The notes below the pieces were generated by a model. That model was not told the origin of the DNA. It saw only the letters and a program-made list of their open reading frames with translations, and searched no databases. From an uncultured Actinoplanes sp. (GTDB taxonomy: Bacteria > Actinomycetota > Actinomycetes > Mycobacteriales > Micromonosporaceae), in contig CAKUMG010000324.1 in the NCBI GenBank assembly GCA_934667465.1, positions 1 through 6,633 of the forward strand: a stretch of DNA of 6,633 nt. The letters run 5' to 3'. Numbering within the stretch: position 1 is the first letter of the stretch; each line of letters starts with the position of its first letter. Below are positions 6,266 to 6,633 of the stretch, piece by piece. The translations under genes were made by a program, and so were the position numbers.

Positions 6266-6633
6266 TCAGTCGAAGATCGCGTCGCGGTCGCGGGTGCGCT
6301 TGAGTTCGAAGAAACCGTCGGTGCCGGCGACGGCGAGGACGCCGTCCCACAGCCTTCCGGCGTCCTCGCCGCGGGGGACCGGGGTGATCACGGGGCCGAA
6401 GAACGCGATGAGCTTGCCGCCGGGGCCCGGCACGTGGAGCACAGGCGTGCCGACCTCACTGCCGACCGGATCCATGCCGGCGTGGTGGCTGGCTCGCAGC
6501 CGCTCGTCGTAGTCGGTGCTGCCTGCCGCGTCGGCAAGGTCGGCCGGCAGCCCGGCGTCGGCCAGCGCGGCGAGGATCATGTCGCCCTTCAGCCCGGCCT
6601 TGCGGTGGTGGATGCGGTCGCCCATCGCGTTGT
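6266..6633 (-). CDS. Mycothiol-dependent nitroreductase family protein (Rv2466c-like, DsbA fold), 5' partial
   Basis: The C-terminal 121 codons are present and the gene runs off the right edge; the ATG at 6625 is internal, since the frame stays open to the edge and reads N-A-M-G, matching the A-M-G before the RIH block in M. tuberculosis Rv2466c. Further matches to Rv2466c, from memory, are LADAGLPADLA, SHHAGMD, VGTP (cis-proline loop of the thioredoxin fold), AFFGPV, PRGEDAGRLWDG and the ending FFELKRTR...FD. The family has about 207 residues, with a CxxC-type active site near the N-terminus that would lie outside the window. Members are mycothiol-dependent oxidoreductases that reduce nitro compounds and may protect against electrophiles or oxidative stress. 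The protein is cytoplasmic. It heads the visible part of the leftward operon with two exporters. A short glycine-rich insertion (PGPGGK) precedes the AFFGPV strand. Confidence 0.9.
   Translation of the reverse strand, partial: NAMGDRIHHRKAGLKGDMILAALADAGLPADLADAAGSTDYDERLRASHHAGMDPVGSEVGTPVLHVPGPGGKLIAFFGPVITPVPRGEDAGRLWDGVLAVAGTDGFFELKRTRDRDAIFD

Overview
The window is very GC-rich with strong G/C at third codon positions, and it reads as high-GC actinomycete DNA. Two genes support this. The ribose-phosphate pyrophosphokinase is of the actinobacterial type. The gene cut by the right edge belongs to the mycothiol-dependent nitroreductase family (Rv2466c-like), and mycothiol is confined to Actinobacteria. 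I cannot name the genus from sequence alone.

Layout: two convergent gene groups meet at a strong hairpin. Left group, + strand (1-4011): the 3' end of an NRPS gene (end of the adenylation domain, carrier domain, thioesterase) whose frame runs without a stop into a PptA-like tautomerase; a pseudouridine-5'-phosphate glycosidase homologue (PsuG/IndA family); a PRPP synthetase; and, after a 39-base gap, a class I methyltransferase with an NPPF motif. NRPS/PsuG and PsuG/Prs are joined by TGATG stop-start overlaps, so at least these genes are one translationally coupled operon. An inverted repeat of 22 paired bases at 4023-4078 probably terminates transcription from both sides. Right group, - strand (4101-6633, running leftwards): the nitroreductase-like gene (5' end outside the window), an EamA/DMT permease of PecM type, and an MFS exporter of the SotB/AraJ/NepI-like DHA1 group.

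How it may work together (inference): an NRPS next to a PsuG homologue is the hallmark of indigoidine-type and C-nucleoside antibiotic clusters such as showdomycin. There the NRPS makes a small nitrogen heterocycle from an amino acid, and the PsuG homologue runs in the synthetic direction to join it to ribose 5-phosphate through a C-C bond. The tautomerase could isomerise or aromatise the heterocycle, the methyltransferase could decorate it, Prs links the locus to the ribose-5-phosphate/PRPP pool, and the two permeases are candidate exporters. The combination of tautomerase, PsuG, Prs and an NPPF methyltransferase is the most interesting part of the window. The product cannot be named because the adenylation domain specificity region, any oxidase domain and any phosphatase lie outside it.

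No tRNA, rRNA, CRISPR array or mobile element was seen. Intergenic space is minimal: the longest gap is 89 bases and holds the terminator.
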